NCBI GenBank assembly: GCA_934623575.1 | Contig: CAKTVL010000008.1 | Coordinates: forward strand, 1-64,000 | Reading direction: 5' to 3' | Origin: an uncultured Oscillospiraceae bacterium | Lineage (GTDB): Bacteria > Bacillota > Clostridia > Oscillospirales > Oscillospiraceae | DNA length: 64,000 nucleotides | Shown here: piece after piece, positions 33,060 through 41,365 of the stretch | Numbering within the stretch: the stretch's first letter is position 1 | How the letters are laid out: every line of letters begins with the position of its first letter | Program-made: the position numbers and the translations under genes | The notes under the pieces: generated by a model | Database searches by the model: none | Seen by the model: the letters and a program-made list of their open reading frames with translations, nothing else | Told to the model about the DNA's origin: nothing

Positions 33060-34925
33060 ATGACGATCAAAGAAGCGGCTGCCGCCTGGGGGATTACCGA
33101 ACGACGGGTCAATGCGCTCTGCAAAGCCGGACGCATTTCCGGCGCATATAAGGATGGCAGGCAGTGGTTTATCCCGGACGGTACTCATAAGCCGATGGAT
33201 AAGCGCAACCGCCGAAGTGCTGTGAAACCCGCAGTGTCATCCGCACGCAAGCCCTTGCCTATTGGTGTGTCTGATTACCGGGACGCCTGCAAAAACTACT
33301 ACTATGTAGACAAGACTTTAATGATCAAAGAGTTTCTGGACGAGCGCCCCAAAGTATCCCTATTTACCCGCCCCAGACGCTTTGGCAAAACGTTGAACAT
33401 GGATATGCTCCGCACTTTCTTCGAAAAGACGACCGAGGACACTTCCGTTTACTTCAGAGATAAGAAAATCTGGTCCTGCGGAGAATCCTATCTTGCTCAC
33501 CATAGAAAGTACCCTGTGATCTTCCTGTCCTTCAAGGATGTTAAATACACCTCTTGGGAAGAAACCTATCAGACGCTCCAAAAGCTGATCGCGCAGGAAT
33601 TCCGCCGTCACGATGAATTGGCCTCCAGTTCTGCGCTCAGTGATTACGAAAAAGAGGAGTATTCCCTTCTTGCAACAGAAGCCGCTGACGAAGTAGAATA
33701 TCAAATGTCCCTGCGGACACTGACGCTGCTCCTCCATAAGCACCACAATGTTGCACCTATCGTCATCATTGACGAATATGATACGCCCATTCAGCAGGGC
33801 CATGTGATCGGTTTTTACAACACGATCATCGGATTCATGCGAAACCTGTTCTCCGGCGGTCTGAAGGACAATCCGCATCTGAGCTATGGTTTCTTGACCG
33901 GCATCCTGCGTGTTGCCAAGGAAAGTATCTTCAGCGGCCTGAACAACCTGAAGATCAACTCAATTTTAGACGAGCGCTACAGTGAATATTTCGGCTTTAC
34001 TTCAAGCGAAGTACATGAGATGGCGGACTACTATCATGCTTCTGATAAATATCAGGAGCTTTGCGAGTGGTATGATGGTTACCTTTTCGGCAATACCGAG
34101 ATTTTTAATCCCTGGTCTGTCATTGGATACTTCAATAATAACTGCCGTCCCAAAGCATTCTGGCAGTCCACCGGAAGCAATGACATCATCCGCGAGGTGC
34201 TGGCTTCTGCAACGCCGGATATTATGGAGCGTCTGGAACTGTTGATGAAGGGCGAATCCTTCGTTACGCACATCGACACCGGCGTCATTTATCCGCAGAT
34301 CCAGAATGATCCGTCCTCTGTTTACAGCTTCCTGCTGGTGGCAGGTTATTTGAAGGCTGTGAGCTGCGACCAGTCTTATGGCGAGGATTATATGTGCGAA
34401 GTGGCTCTGCCCAACAAAGAGATTTCTTTCGTCTACAGCAAGGAGATCCTCTCTCAGCTTGAGAATATTATTCCTCGTTCCGTTGCTATTGCTATTCAGG
34501 AAGCTATCTACAAGGTAGATAGCGACTCACTGCAAAAAACTTTGGAGAAGTTTCTGCTCCAAACAATTAGTTTCCACGATGCTGCCGACGAAACATTTTA
34601 CCATGGTCTGATATTGGGTATGTGCGCTGTGATGGACAACAGCTATCGCATTACCTCCAATCGCGAAGCTGGTGATGGACGATTTGATATTCAGATGCTT
34701 CCTTTGAATAAGCGGCTGCCTGGTATTCTGATTGAATTAAAGGCCGGGAAAGACCGCTCTGAACCACAGCTTGAAGACCTTGCTAATGTTGCCTTGCAAC
34801 AGATTAACGACCGTGCATATAGCGTTGATTTGCAGGCAATGAATGTTACGTCAATTATAAAAATCGGCATTGCATTCTCTGGCAAAAGAACACACATTGC
34901 TGCTGAAAAACAAAACATCGAATAA
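33060..34925 (+). CDS. AAA-ATPase_like protein with N-terminal HTH and C-terminal PD-(D/E)XK domain
   Basis: The 621-residue protein has three parts. Residues 1-45: excisionase-type HTH (TIKEAAAAWGITERRVNALC, GRQWFIPDG). Residues about 65-330: the AAA-ATPase_like domain, with DYRDACKNYYYVDKTLMIKE, Walker A TRPRRFGKTLNMDML and Walker B IVIIDEYDTPIQ. C-terminus: PDDEXK_9-type nuclease (GRFDIQMLPLNKRLPGILIE then LKAGK). The last two occur together in a large gut-bacterial family of unknown function; the added HTH is uncommon in my experience. GGAGGTG precedes the ATG at 33060; an earlier in-frame ATG (32937) lies before the promoter and is excluded. Confidence 0.85.
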   Translation: MTIKEAAAAWGITERRVNALCKAGRISGAYKDGRQWFIPDGTHKPMDKRNRRSAVKPAVSSARKPLPIGVSDYRDACKNYYYVDKTLMIKEFLDERPKVSLFTRPRRFGKTLNMDMLRTFFEKTTEDTSVYFRDKKIWSCGESYLAHHRKYPVIFLSFKDVKYTSWEETYQTLQKLIAQEFRRHDELASSSALSDYEKEEYSLLATEAADEVEYQMSLRTLTLLLHKHHNVAPIVIIDEYDTPIQQGHVIGFYNTIIGFMRNLFSGGLKDNPHLSYGFLTGILRVAKESIFSGLNNLKINSILDERYSEYFGFTSSEVHEMADYYHASDKYQELCEWYDGYLFGNTEIFNPWSVIGYFNNNCRPKAFWQSTGSNDIIREVLASATPDIMERLELLMKGESFVTHIDTGVIYPQIQNDPSSVYSFLLVAGYLKAVSCDQSYGEDYMCEVALPNKEISFVYSKEILSQLENIIPRSVAIAIQEAIYKVDSDSLQKTLEKFLLQTISFHDAADETFYHGLILGMCAVMDNSYRITSNREAGDGRFDIQMLPLNKRLPGILIELKAGKDRSEPQLEDLANVALQQINDRAYSVDLQAMNVTSIIKIGIAFSGKRTHIAAEKQNIE

Positions 34926-34936
34926 GCATCTTCGCT

Positions 34937-35020
34937 CAGCAGGCTGGCTATCATCCAAGTCAGCCTGCTGTTTCTTTGTTATCGCGCTTATTTCTTTGTT
35001 TATGCGGCGCAGTTTCTGAG
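34937..35020 (+). repeat. dispersed hairpin-associated repeat, copy 5
   Basis: CAGCAGGCTG (34937-34946) pairs with CAGCCTGCTG (34961-34970), the terminator of the AAA gene. Then TTTCTTTGTTATCGCGC and a second, full TTCTTTGTTTATGCGGCGCA plus GTTTCTGAG (34992-35020), so the first half of the motif is duplicated here. Confidence 0.65.
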
Positions 35021-35228
35021 CTGCTCTCTGCAGCAAAAAACACCCGCTGTTGGAGGTAAACCCGGTCGGAAGCACTTTTAATATACAGAATTTCATCCCA
35101 CACAAATCCCAAAAGCCGAAAGCGGTGGCTGAAATAAACAGTCCAATAGAGTTCCAAAGAGGAACCGCAGGAGTGCCGGAAAGTGCCAAAGAGTGCGACA
35201 CAGTTCTGCCTGAAGGTTTAGACATAGG

Positions 35229-35273
35229 TTTGGGTCCAGGAGACCGTGCGTTCGAGCCGCACTACTCGGGCCA
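35229..35273 (+). other. second tRNA-Pro(UGG)-like 3' half: attachment-site remnant
   Basis: From the anticodon loop: TTTGGGT (anticodon TGG), CCAGG, AGACC, GTGCG-TTCGAGC-CGCAC T arm, TACTCGG, G, CCA. Every helix closes although the sequence differs from the copy at 12608 in the anticodon stem, T stem and discriminator. The upstream 35 bases do not supply a 5' half. It marks the right end of the second element. Confidence 0.7.
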
Positions 35274-35275
35274 AA

Positions 35276-35344
35276 GCCCCTCTGAAATCGTTGATTTCAG
35301 AGGGCTTTTTCTTATTCTTTGTCTATTGCGGCGCAGAATCTGAG
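35276..35344 (+). repeat. dispersed hairpin-associated repeat, copy 6
   Basis: A 13-bp hairpin with one bulge (35276-35306; GATTTCAGAGGGC right arm) and a T tract form a terminator; then TTCTTTGTCTATTGCGGCGC and AGAATCTGAG (35315-35344). It directly follows the tRNA half. Confidence 0.65.
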
Positions 35345-35354
35345 TCGTTTCATA

Positions 35355-35383
35355 TTGAATCTCGCGACCCGTAACAATATAAT
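35355..35383 (+). promoter_or_regulatory. promoter of the XRE-AIPR unit
   Basis: TTGAAT (35355-35360), 17 bases, TATAAT (35378-35383), then AGGAGG before the ATG at 35405. Confidence 0.8.
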
Positions 35384-35404
35384 ATTTATATAGGAGGAAT
35401 ACAT

Positions 35405-35626
35405 ATGAAATGGGAAAATATAAATCTGCAATTTGGAAATGTCCTCCGGAAAATACGAGAAGGGCGTTGTATGACGCAAGAGGAGTTTTCAGCATTTTGC
35501 GGAATAAGCCGTGCCTATTACGGACGCGTTGAACGCGGGGAACATAGTGCTACTTTGGAAATCTGTCAGAAGATATCAGAGGCAACGGGACTATCCTTTT
35601 CGGAATTGTTTGAGGATATTGTTTAA
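35405..35626 (+). CDS. XRE-family regulator of the AIPR gene
   Basis: A 73-residue HTH protein: FGNVLRKIREGRCMTQEEFS, then CGISRAYYGRVERGEHSATL and ICQKISEATGLSFSELFEDI. AGGAGG precedes the ATG. It belongs to a different XRE subgroup from the three KLWKLL regulators. A perfect palindrome starts just after its stop and overlaps the AIPR promoter, so it likely represses AIPR. Confidence 0.88.
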   Translation: MKWENINLQFGNVLRKIREGRCMTQEEFSAFCGISRAYYGRVERGEHSATLEICQKISEATGLSFSELFEDIV

Positions 35627-35671
35627 AACGTCATATATGACGTTGATTACACTATTCGACGACTGTATAAT
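35627..35671 (+). promoter_or_regulatory. palindromic operator and promoter of the AIPR gene
   Basis: AACGTCATATATGACGTT (35627-35644) is a perfect 18-bp palindrome overlapping TTGATT (35643-35648); 17 bases on is TATAAT (35666-35671). A repressor here would block polymerase directly. Confidence 0.8.
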
Positions 35672-35738
35672 CAAGCTGTGGATGGCAGTTCTGTCTGCGT
35701 ATCCAAATACAACGTCTCGAATGACAAGGAGAACTATT

Positions 35739-36926
35739 ATGAGTAATCACGAAAAGCGAACCCTTACCTTTAAGGTGCAGTCCTTCCGCCGCATCCCAAA
35801 CCCCTACCTCAAATCAGAGGAAGGAGAGAAAGGTGCGGAGATGTACATTGCTATCTGCGACGTTAAGGATATCCCTGACAATTTCCCTATGGAAACAAAT
35901 CCCCGCGAGCAGAAAATGACCACTAATGTGGCAAAAAGAATTAAAGAATCTCTTCTCAACGCCAGCGAACTGAACTTCTATCTGCTGAACCGTGGCATTC
36001 TGCTTTCTGCAAAAGATGTATCCTACAGCAATTACTCCAACGAGATGACCATCAGTTTTGAAGATAGCGAAGTTCACGGAAACGTCGACGGTGGCCATAC
36101 TTACAGAACGATCCTCCAGTACCGTGACCAACTTGATCGTGGTCAGCAGTATGTAAAAATTGAGATTCTGACGGGCATTGAAGGAATTTTCCAGAGTCTT
36201 GCGGCTGCACGTAATACTTCCGTTCAGGTACAGGATAAGTCTATTGCCGAACTGGAAGATCGCTTTGATATTATCAAAAACACCCTTGCTAATGAGAGCT
36301 ATATCTCCCGTGTTTTCTTCAAGGAAAATGACACCGGTGATATTGACGTTGCTGATCTGCTGGCTCTTCTGAATATGTTTAATATCACCCGTTACAATGG
36401 CATGGCCTCTTTCCCCATCAACTCTTACAGTTCCAAGAAGAAATGTATCGATCTGTATATTGCTGACCATAAGCAGTACGGGGAATCCGGGGAGAATCCC
36501 TATGTGAAAATGATTGGTATCATGCCTGATATTTTTCGCCTGTATGATGCTATCGAGGTCGGAATGAATAAATTCTATCGTCAAAAAAACCCCGGTGGTA
36601 GATATGGCTCTACCAAAGGTGTCCAGGTACCTAAGCCTGGTCAGCAGTTCCACTCCAAGTTCTTGGGTAACGACTTGGATGTTGCTTCTCCCAACGGCTT
36701 TATTTACCCTATCCTGGGTGCGTTCCGTGCGCTGGTCGAGGAAAAAGATGGCCAGTATCGCTGGAAGAAGAATCCCTTCGCTGTTCTGGAGAATGTTGGT
36801 GCTGATTTGGTTGAGTCCACCGTATCTATGAGCCGTTCCTTGGGCAACAATCCCCAGTCCGTCGGCAAGGAAGCCAACATCTGGAAGACTCTGTATATGA
36901 CCGTTGCTTTTGAAACTATGGCATAA
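35739..36926 (+). CDS. AIPR-family abortive-infection protein
   Basis: The 395-residue protein matches the AIPR (abortive infection phage resistance) family: LNFYLLNRGILLSAKDVSYS, then VHGNVDGGHTYRTILQYRDQ and AAARNTSVQVQDKSIAELED are its hallmark blocks. Family members occur in abortive-infection loci; the molecular activity is not known to me. The ATG at 35739 follows AAGGAG. It is shorter than many family members but looks complete. Its own promoter with a palindromic operator, and the preceding XRE gene, indicate tight repression. Confidence 0.85.
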   Translation: MSNHEKRTLTFKVQSFRRIPNPYLKSEEGEKGAEMYIAICDVKDIPDNFPMETNPREQKMTTNVAKRIKESLLNASELNFYLLNRGILLSAKDVSYSNYSNEMTISFEDSEVHGNVDGGHTYRTILQYRDQLDRGQQYVKIEILTGIEGIFQSLAAARNTSVQVQDKSIAELEDRFDIIKNTLANESYISRVFFKENDTGDIDVADLLALLNMFNITRYNGMASFPINSYSSKKKCIDLYIADHKQYGESGENPYVKMIGIMPDIFRLYDAIEVGMNKFYRQKNPGGRYGSTKGVQVPKPGQQFHSKFLGNDLDVASPNGFIYPILGAFRALVEEKDGQYRWKKNPFAVLENVGADLVESTVSMSRSLGNNPQSVGKEANIWKTLYMTVAFETMA

Positions 36927-37025
36927 CACTATATCGCAAATTGCGCAATCCGCAAAATTAATCAAAATACCGATATCATGCCGACATGGGCGCCGATTAC
37001 TCGGTACCCATGTCGGTGATTCTTT

Positions 37026-38540
37026 TTATTTACTCTTTTTCGCCTTTTTCTTCCGCCCTTCCTTCTTATCCTTCTCCGGCTCCTGTGGTGACAGCGCACC
37101 CTCCGCCTTCTGCCGTTTCAGTTCTGCAAGCTCAGTTTTCATCTCTACGATCAGCACCTTTAGCTTTTCCTCGCACTCCTCGCGGGTGTGTGCATAGACA
37201 TTGCGGGCGTGCTTTTTACCGTCGGGCCATTTGGGAGAGTAGCGGCCTTCAAACAGGTGGTCGTTGATCTCGCTGACACAGCCGGTACCGGATCTGCGCT
37301 TGCGGCCCACGTAGGGCTTGAAATCGGTCATACTCGGCTTTTCCGCCTGGGCTGGGGCAGTTTCCTGCCCCGGCTCTGAAGTGTCCTCCTGCGGCGCTGC
37401 TTTGCCGATGCCGCGGTCGATGTTGGCGGCGGCCGTGAGCCGCATGTCGTCGGTGATGTGGGTGTAGATGTCCAGCGTGGTGGCCGCCGACACATGCCCC
37501 AGCATGGCGGAGAGTGTTTTCACATCCATGCCATTTTCCAGTGCCAGCGTTGCAAATGTGTGACGCAAATCATGGAAGCGCACATGCTTGCACCCTGCGT
37601 GTTCCAAGATGAGCTGCAGTCTGCGGCGTACTACGCCGGGGGTGATGGGGCAGTCCTCCTTCACCGGCGACGGGAACATCCAGCGGGAGTCCACCGTCTC
37701 TTTGTACTCCCGCAGTACTACCACCACAGCGGGCGGCAGGACGATCTTGCGGACGGAGTTCTTCGTCTTAGGCGTGCTGATTTGAAGCTGACCCCGCACG
37801 TCGTAGACCTGCTTGTTCACATTCAGCACGCCGGTTTTGAAGTTCAGGTCATCCCATTGCAGCGCCATCAGCTCGCCCCGGCGCAGACCAGTTGCTAAGT
37901 CCAGAAGGAACACTTCGTAGTAGCCCTCGAACTTTGCTTGAATAAGAAATCTTTGCAGCTCTTCCCGCGTCAGCACCTGCATCTCCCGAGCCTTCTTCGG
38001 CGGCAGCTTGCAGCCGATGGCCGGGTTGACACGAATCAGCCCATCCTGCACTGCCTTTTCCAATGCGGAGCGGCAGGTGGCGTGGCACATGCGCACCATT
38101 CGGTCGGACAGCCCTTCGCCATACTTGTCAGTGAACCGCTTCCGGCCGCTTTTCTTGAGTCGACCGTAGAACTGCTGCAGGTCATTCTGCGTCAGCTTGT
38201 TCAGCGGGATGTCCCCGATCTCCGGGATGACGTGCAGTCGGATGCGGCTCTCATAGGTCTCCTGCGTAGTGGGGCGGATCTTGGGCTTGGAGTGATTCTC
38301 GTACCAATATGTCAGCCAGTCCCCGAACGGCATCTCGGACCGCACTTTTTCGGGCTTCAACCCGCCGTAATCCTCCTTGAGCTTTTGGAGTTTCTCGAGG
38401 CACTCCTTCTTCGTTTTGGCAAGGACATTTTTCGTCTTGGGATAGCCGTTATCGTCATAGCCGATGACGATGCGTCCCTCCCACCGACCATCCTTGCGCT
38501 GTCTTACGGTTCCGTCGCCGGCTTTTCGTTTTCTTGCCAC
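37026..38540 (-). CDS. int: tyrosine integrase with a duplicated arm-binding domain
   Basis: The 504-residue enzyme has the usual AP2-like N-terminus (GDGTVRQRKDGRWEGRIVIG), core-binding domain, and catalytic motifs TGLRRGELMALQW, HDLRHTFATLAL and LGHVSAATTLDIYTH. After the catalytic domain it continues for about 110 residues including GTGCVSEINDHLFEGRYSPK and VYAHTREECEEKLKVL, a second copy of the AP2-like fold, then a lysine-rich tail. It lies 1.75 kb from the tRNA-Pro-like half with the AIPR pair between, mirroring the second element. Confidence 0.92.
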   Translation of the reverse strand: MARKRKAGDGTVRQRKDGRWEGRIVIGYDDNGYPKTKNVLAKTKKECLEKLQKLKEDYGGLKPEKVRSEMPFGDWLTYWYENHSKPKIRPTTQETYESRIRLHVIPEIGDIPLNKLTQNDLQQFYGRLKKSGRKRFTDKYGEGLSDRMVRMCHATCRSALEKAVQDGLIRVNPAIGCKLPPKKAREMQVLTREELQRFLIQAKFEGYYEVFLLDLATGLRRGELMALQWDDLNFKTGVLNVNKQVYDVRGQLQISTPKTKNSVRKIVLPPAVVVVLREYKETVDSRWMFPSPVKEDCPITPGVVRRRLQLILEHAGCKHVRFHDLRHTFATLALENGMDVKTLSAMLGHVSAATTLDIYTHITDDMRLTAAANIDRGIGKAAPQEDTSEPGQETAPAQAEKPSMTDFKPYVGRKRRSGTGCVSEINDHLFEGRYSPKWPDGKKHARNVYAHTREECEEKLKVLIVEMKTELAELKRQKAEGALSPQEPEKDKKEGRKKKAKKSK

Positions 38541-38800
38541 GGTTTCAACTCCTTTCCGAAGATGTCCTCCATGAAGCCGCCCACGATGCCCGAGGCTGTC
38601 TTCTGCATATCCGATGTAACATGGGTATAGGTGTCCAGCGTGAAGGACGCATTGGTGTGTCCCAGAATACCGGACAGCGTTTTGGCGTCCACGCCGCTGG
38701 TGAGGGCGTGGGTGGCGAAGGTGTGACGCAGATCGTGGAAGCGGATGCTGGGGAGTCCCGCCCGCGGGTAGCTGTCCATAAAACAGGTTTCACGAAACAA
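38504..38800 (-). pseudogene. C-terminal remnant of a tyrosine integrase
   Basis: About 98 residues: IRFHDLRHTFATHALTSGVD, LSGILGHTNASFTLDTYTHV and GGFMEDIFG are the last third of an integrase close to the one at 15749-16978. Box I arginine and all upstream domains are missing, and the first 15 codons do not fit the family. It overlaps the start of the intact integrase by 37 bases, so the new integrase gene was probably inserted at or recombined with this older one. Confidence 0.8.
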
Positions 38801-38837
38801 ATACTATGACAGTTGCCGGACAAGGGTTGCTGACAAA

Positions 38838-38871
38838 AAAGGGTATGTGCCGTTAAGGCACATACCCTTTT
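38838..38871. terminator. bidirectional terminator
   Basis: AAAGGGTATGTGC and GCACATACCCTTT pair perfectly over a 7-base loop with flanking A and T runs. The 38801-39031 gap holds nothing else I can support. Confidence 0.8.
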
Positions 38872-39031
38872 GCTGTTTTAAAGGTCGATTATGGCTGATT
38901 TTTTGCCGTCACGCATCTTTCAGAGGGTGCTTGATGGGATTTGCCGCCCCGCTTGAAAAGCGGGCTGAAACAGTCGTTTTGCCAAAGGAAAGTGAGAGCT
39001 ATGTATTATCCAGAGGATACTGCGAGGAAGA

Positions 39032-39874
39032 TTAATTCGCGTTCATACCGAGAGGCTCATAGGTCAGCAGCTTTTTCTTCCAAAGGGTCTCCGTTTGGAT
39101 CACTTCATCGGGCGTCACGGCCTTTGGCAGGAGCTGCAAAATCGAGAACTGGAAGTGCGTATACCTATCCGGGTAGTCGCAGAGCAGCTCCTTCATCAGC
39201 TTGTTGTCGCCGTGCAGCGATTTCACATAGTGCGTCCAGCGTCCCAACAAACCGCCCTTGCCGTAAGCGGAGCCAACATACTTCCGGCCATTTTCACGGT
39301 CAACAATGAGATAGACCGCGTTGATGGAAGAAAGCGCCGTGTGCCACGATTCGTATGCCGTGGGATCCTGCACGATCTCCCAAAGCTCTTCATAGGTAAG
39401 GATCGCGTTTTCGTAGCCGGAAAAGATCTTCTTGTCCCGAATGGCCACAATAGGCTTTTCGTTTGTGCCTTTCTGCGCCCAGGCAAGCGCGCTTTTACCC
39501 CATTCGATCAAGAGTCTGCCTTCGTATTCCTTCAGCAGGTCAATGCGCTCCAGATTGTAAAACATTCGCTGTCCTTGGAACCAATCCTCCAGCGGGAAAC
39601 CCTTTGGTTTCGTGTCCTGCGTGTCAATAACGCCGCCGCTTACCTTGTAGCAGGCGAAAAACTTTGCCGTCGTACTCTTGTCGCTGATAAATACGCACCA
39701 ATAATCATACCCGTTGCTGAAGGTTTCACTCTGTACGCGGGTGTACTCCTCCACCATGTTCTTGTCATAGCATTTCTTGAATGCCTTGTCACCCAGCGAA
39801 TGCCGGATCAGCTTTACCCGCTTCGGGTCAAGCCCCACATTTTTAAGCACATCGGAAAAGTTCAAAATTGCCAT
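39032..39874 (-). CDS. GIY-YIG nuclease-family protein
   Basis: A 280-residue protein whose C-terminal third is a GIY-YIG domain: VYLIVDRENGRKYVGSAYGK (Y..YVG), LLGRWTHY (R) and VIQTETLWKKKLLT (E). The N-terminal 170 residues (for example DYWCVFISDKSTTAKFFACY, GQRMFYNLERIDLLKEYEGR) are a domain I do not recognise. AAGGAGG precedes the ATG. It is the last gene of the accessory minus-strand run, 29 bases after the ADP-ribosylglycohydrolase. Structure-specific nuclease or restriction role is possible, not shown. Confidence 0.8.
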   Translation of the reverse strand: MAILNFSDVLKNVGLDPKRVKLIRHSLGDKAFKKCYDKNMVEEYTRVQSETFSNGYDYWCVFISDKSTTAKFFACYKVSGGVIDTQDTKPKGFPLEDWFQGQRMFYNLERIDLLKEYEGRLLIEWGKSALAWAQKGTNEKPIVAIRDKKIFSGYENAILTYEELWEIVQDPTAYESWHTALSSINAVYLIVDRENGRKYVGSAYGKGGLLGRWTHYVKSLHGDNKLMKELLCDYPDRYTHFQFSILQLLPKAVTPDEVIQTETLWKKKLLTYEPLGMNAN

Positions 39875-39903
39875 GGAAGCCCCTCCTTATTTTGTTCTCC
39901 ATT

Positions 39904-40725
39904 TTAAATTCTACCACAGATTTTTTCGTTGTAAAGCGCGCTTTCCCACCGGCGCAAAATCTCCGCCAGCTCCGGTGTCAGGCGCGTGCGGCACTCCTGC
40001 CGCAGTTCCTCTGGCACGCCGTAGAACGCCTCGGCAATGCTGCCGGTAATGGCGGCAAGTGTGTCGCTGTCACCACCGAGGGACACCGCCGTGCGGAGAG
40101 CGTCTTCAAAATCGCGACTCTCCAAAAACGCGGTAATTGCCTGCGGCACGGTTTCCTGGCAGCTCTCCACATGGTGATAAGTGGGGCGAATCTCATCGCA
40201 GGTTCGGCTGAGGTCGTAGCCGAATTCGCGCTCCACATACGCTTTGATTTCCGCTTTGTCGTGACCCGTGCGGGCGAGAAAGATGGCCGCGGCGGTGGCC
40301 TGTGCGCCCTTGATGCCCTCCGGGTGGTCGTGGGTCACCTGGGCGGTGAGCCGCGCCAGACGCAGCGTTTCCGCCATATCTGTTGCCAGCCATGCAGCGG
40401 GAGACACCCGCATGGCACTGCCGTTGCCGTAGCTTTGGTAGGGCTGCGGGTCGTCCTCATAGAGCCAGTCGCCAAAATGGGTGCCATAGCCCCGGTCGGG
40501 GTAGGCGCGGCCCAGCTGCTGCATCTCCCGCACCAGTGCCGCTTTGATGGCGGCATCATCCTGCCCACGGCTGCTGAGTAGCGCCTTTGCTACCGCCAGC
40601 GTCATCACCGTGTCGTCGGTGAAGTCGGAACGGCGGCTGAACAGGGGGAAATCCTTCGCCTTATAGTTGTTGCAGTCGAACTCGTAGGGGCTGCCCACGA
40701 TGTCGCCCAAAATCGCTCCGTACAT
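39904..40725 (-). CDS. ADP-ribosylglycohydrolase family protein (DraG-like)
   Basis: The 273-residue protein has the family's dinuclear metal motifs: GAILGDIVGSPYEF at the N-terminus, SDFTDDTVMTLAVAKALL, and SLGGDSDTLAAITGSIAEAF near residue 205. Such enzymes remove ADP-ribose from proteins or nucleic acids. All aspartates of the metal site are present. GGAGG precedes the ATG; the gene begins 4 bases after the vWA stop. With a macro-domain gene three cistrons upstream it points to ADP-ribose turnover. Confidence 0.93.
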   Translation of the reverse strand: MYGAILGDIVGSPYEFDCNNYKAKDFPLFSRRSDFTDDTVMTLAVAKALLSSRGQDDAAIKAALVREMQQLGRAYPDRGYGTHFGDWLYEDDPQPYQSYGNGSAMRVSPAAWLATDMAETLRLARLTAQVTHDHPEGIKGAQATAAAIFLARTGHDKAEIKAYVEREFGYDLSRTCDEIRPTYHHVESCQETVPQAITAFLESRDFEDALRTAVSLGGDSDTLAAITGSIAEAFYGVPEELRQECRTRLTPELAEILRRWESALYNEKICGRI

Positions 40726-40729
40726 ACGC

Positions 40730-41365
40730 TTACCTCCCTCTTTTCTGCACGTCCTCGTCGATGCGGCGTTTCCAGTCGGCGCTGAGAGGTTGGGCCGCTC
40801 GAACGCTGCACACGGCCTCGCTGATGACCTCGTAATTCAGCGCCGTGCCCGCCTCGTCGCACTTGTAGTTCACCGAGCGGTTCGCACCGATGCCGAAGCG
40901 TGCCGCCTCCTTGGCTGCGTCGATGTTTGCGCCGAGGAACAGGAACTCCCAGCCGTATCGCTCCTTCTGCCTCTCGATCATGCGGCGCACACGTTCGTAA
41001 TCGTATCGGCGGCTGGCGTTTTCGTAGCCGTCGGTGGTGATGATGAACATTGTCTTTTCCGGTACATCCTCGCGGCGGGCGTACTTGTGGATGTTGCCGA
41101 TGTGGTGGATGGCCCCGCCCACGGCGTCCAGCAGGGCCGTACAGCCGCGGGTGAAATACTCCTTTTTCGTCATGGGCGGCACCTTGGCAAGGGGCAGGCG
41201 GTCGTGGATGACCACGCTCTCATTGTCAAACAGCACGGTGGAGACCAGCGCCTCGCCTGCCTTCTGTTTTTGCCTCGCGATCATGGAGTTGAAGCCGCCG
41301 ATGGTGTCTGCCTCCAGCCCCGCCATGGAGCCGCTGCAATCCAGGATGAAAACCAATTCTGTCAT
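40730..41365 (-). CDS. vWA-domain protein
   Basis: The 211-residue protein is essentially one von Willebrand A domain: ELVFILDCSGSMAGLEADTI gives the MIDAS DxSxS, then GCTALLDAVG and MFIITTDGYENAS. GAGGG lies before the ATG at 41365. Soluble vWA proteins act as metal-dependent interaction modules with ATPases. No MoxR-type ATPase is adjacent. Partner unknown. Confidence 0.88.
   Translation of the reverse strand: MTELVFILDCSGSMAGLEADTIGGFNSMIARQKQKAGEALVSTVLFDNESVVIHDRLPLAKVPPMTKKEYFTRGCTALLDAVGGAIHHIGNIHKYARREDVPEKTMFIITTDGYENASRRYDYERVRRMIERQKERYGWEFLFLGANIDAAKEAARFGIGANRSVNYKCDEAGTALNYEVISEAVCSVRAAQPLSADWKRRIDEDVQKRGR

Noticed and set aside
35161-35273. Complete tRNA gene at the second att site
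   Set aside because: The 3' half folds well, but the upstream 35 bases give no acceptor or D arm, and only two of five anticodon-stem pairs.
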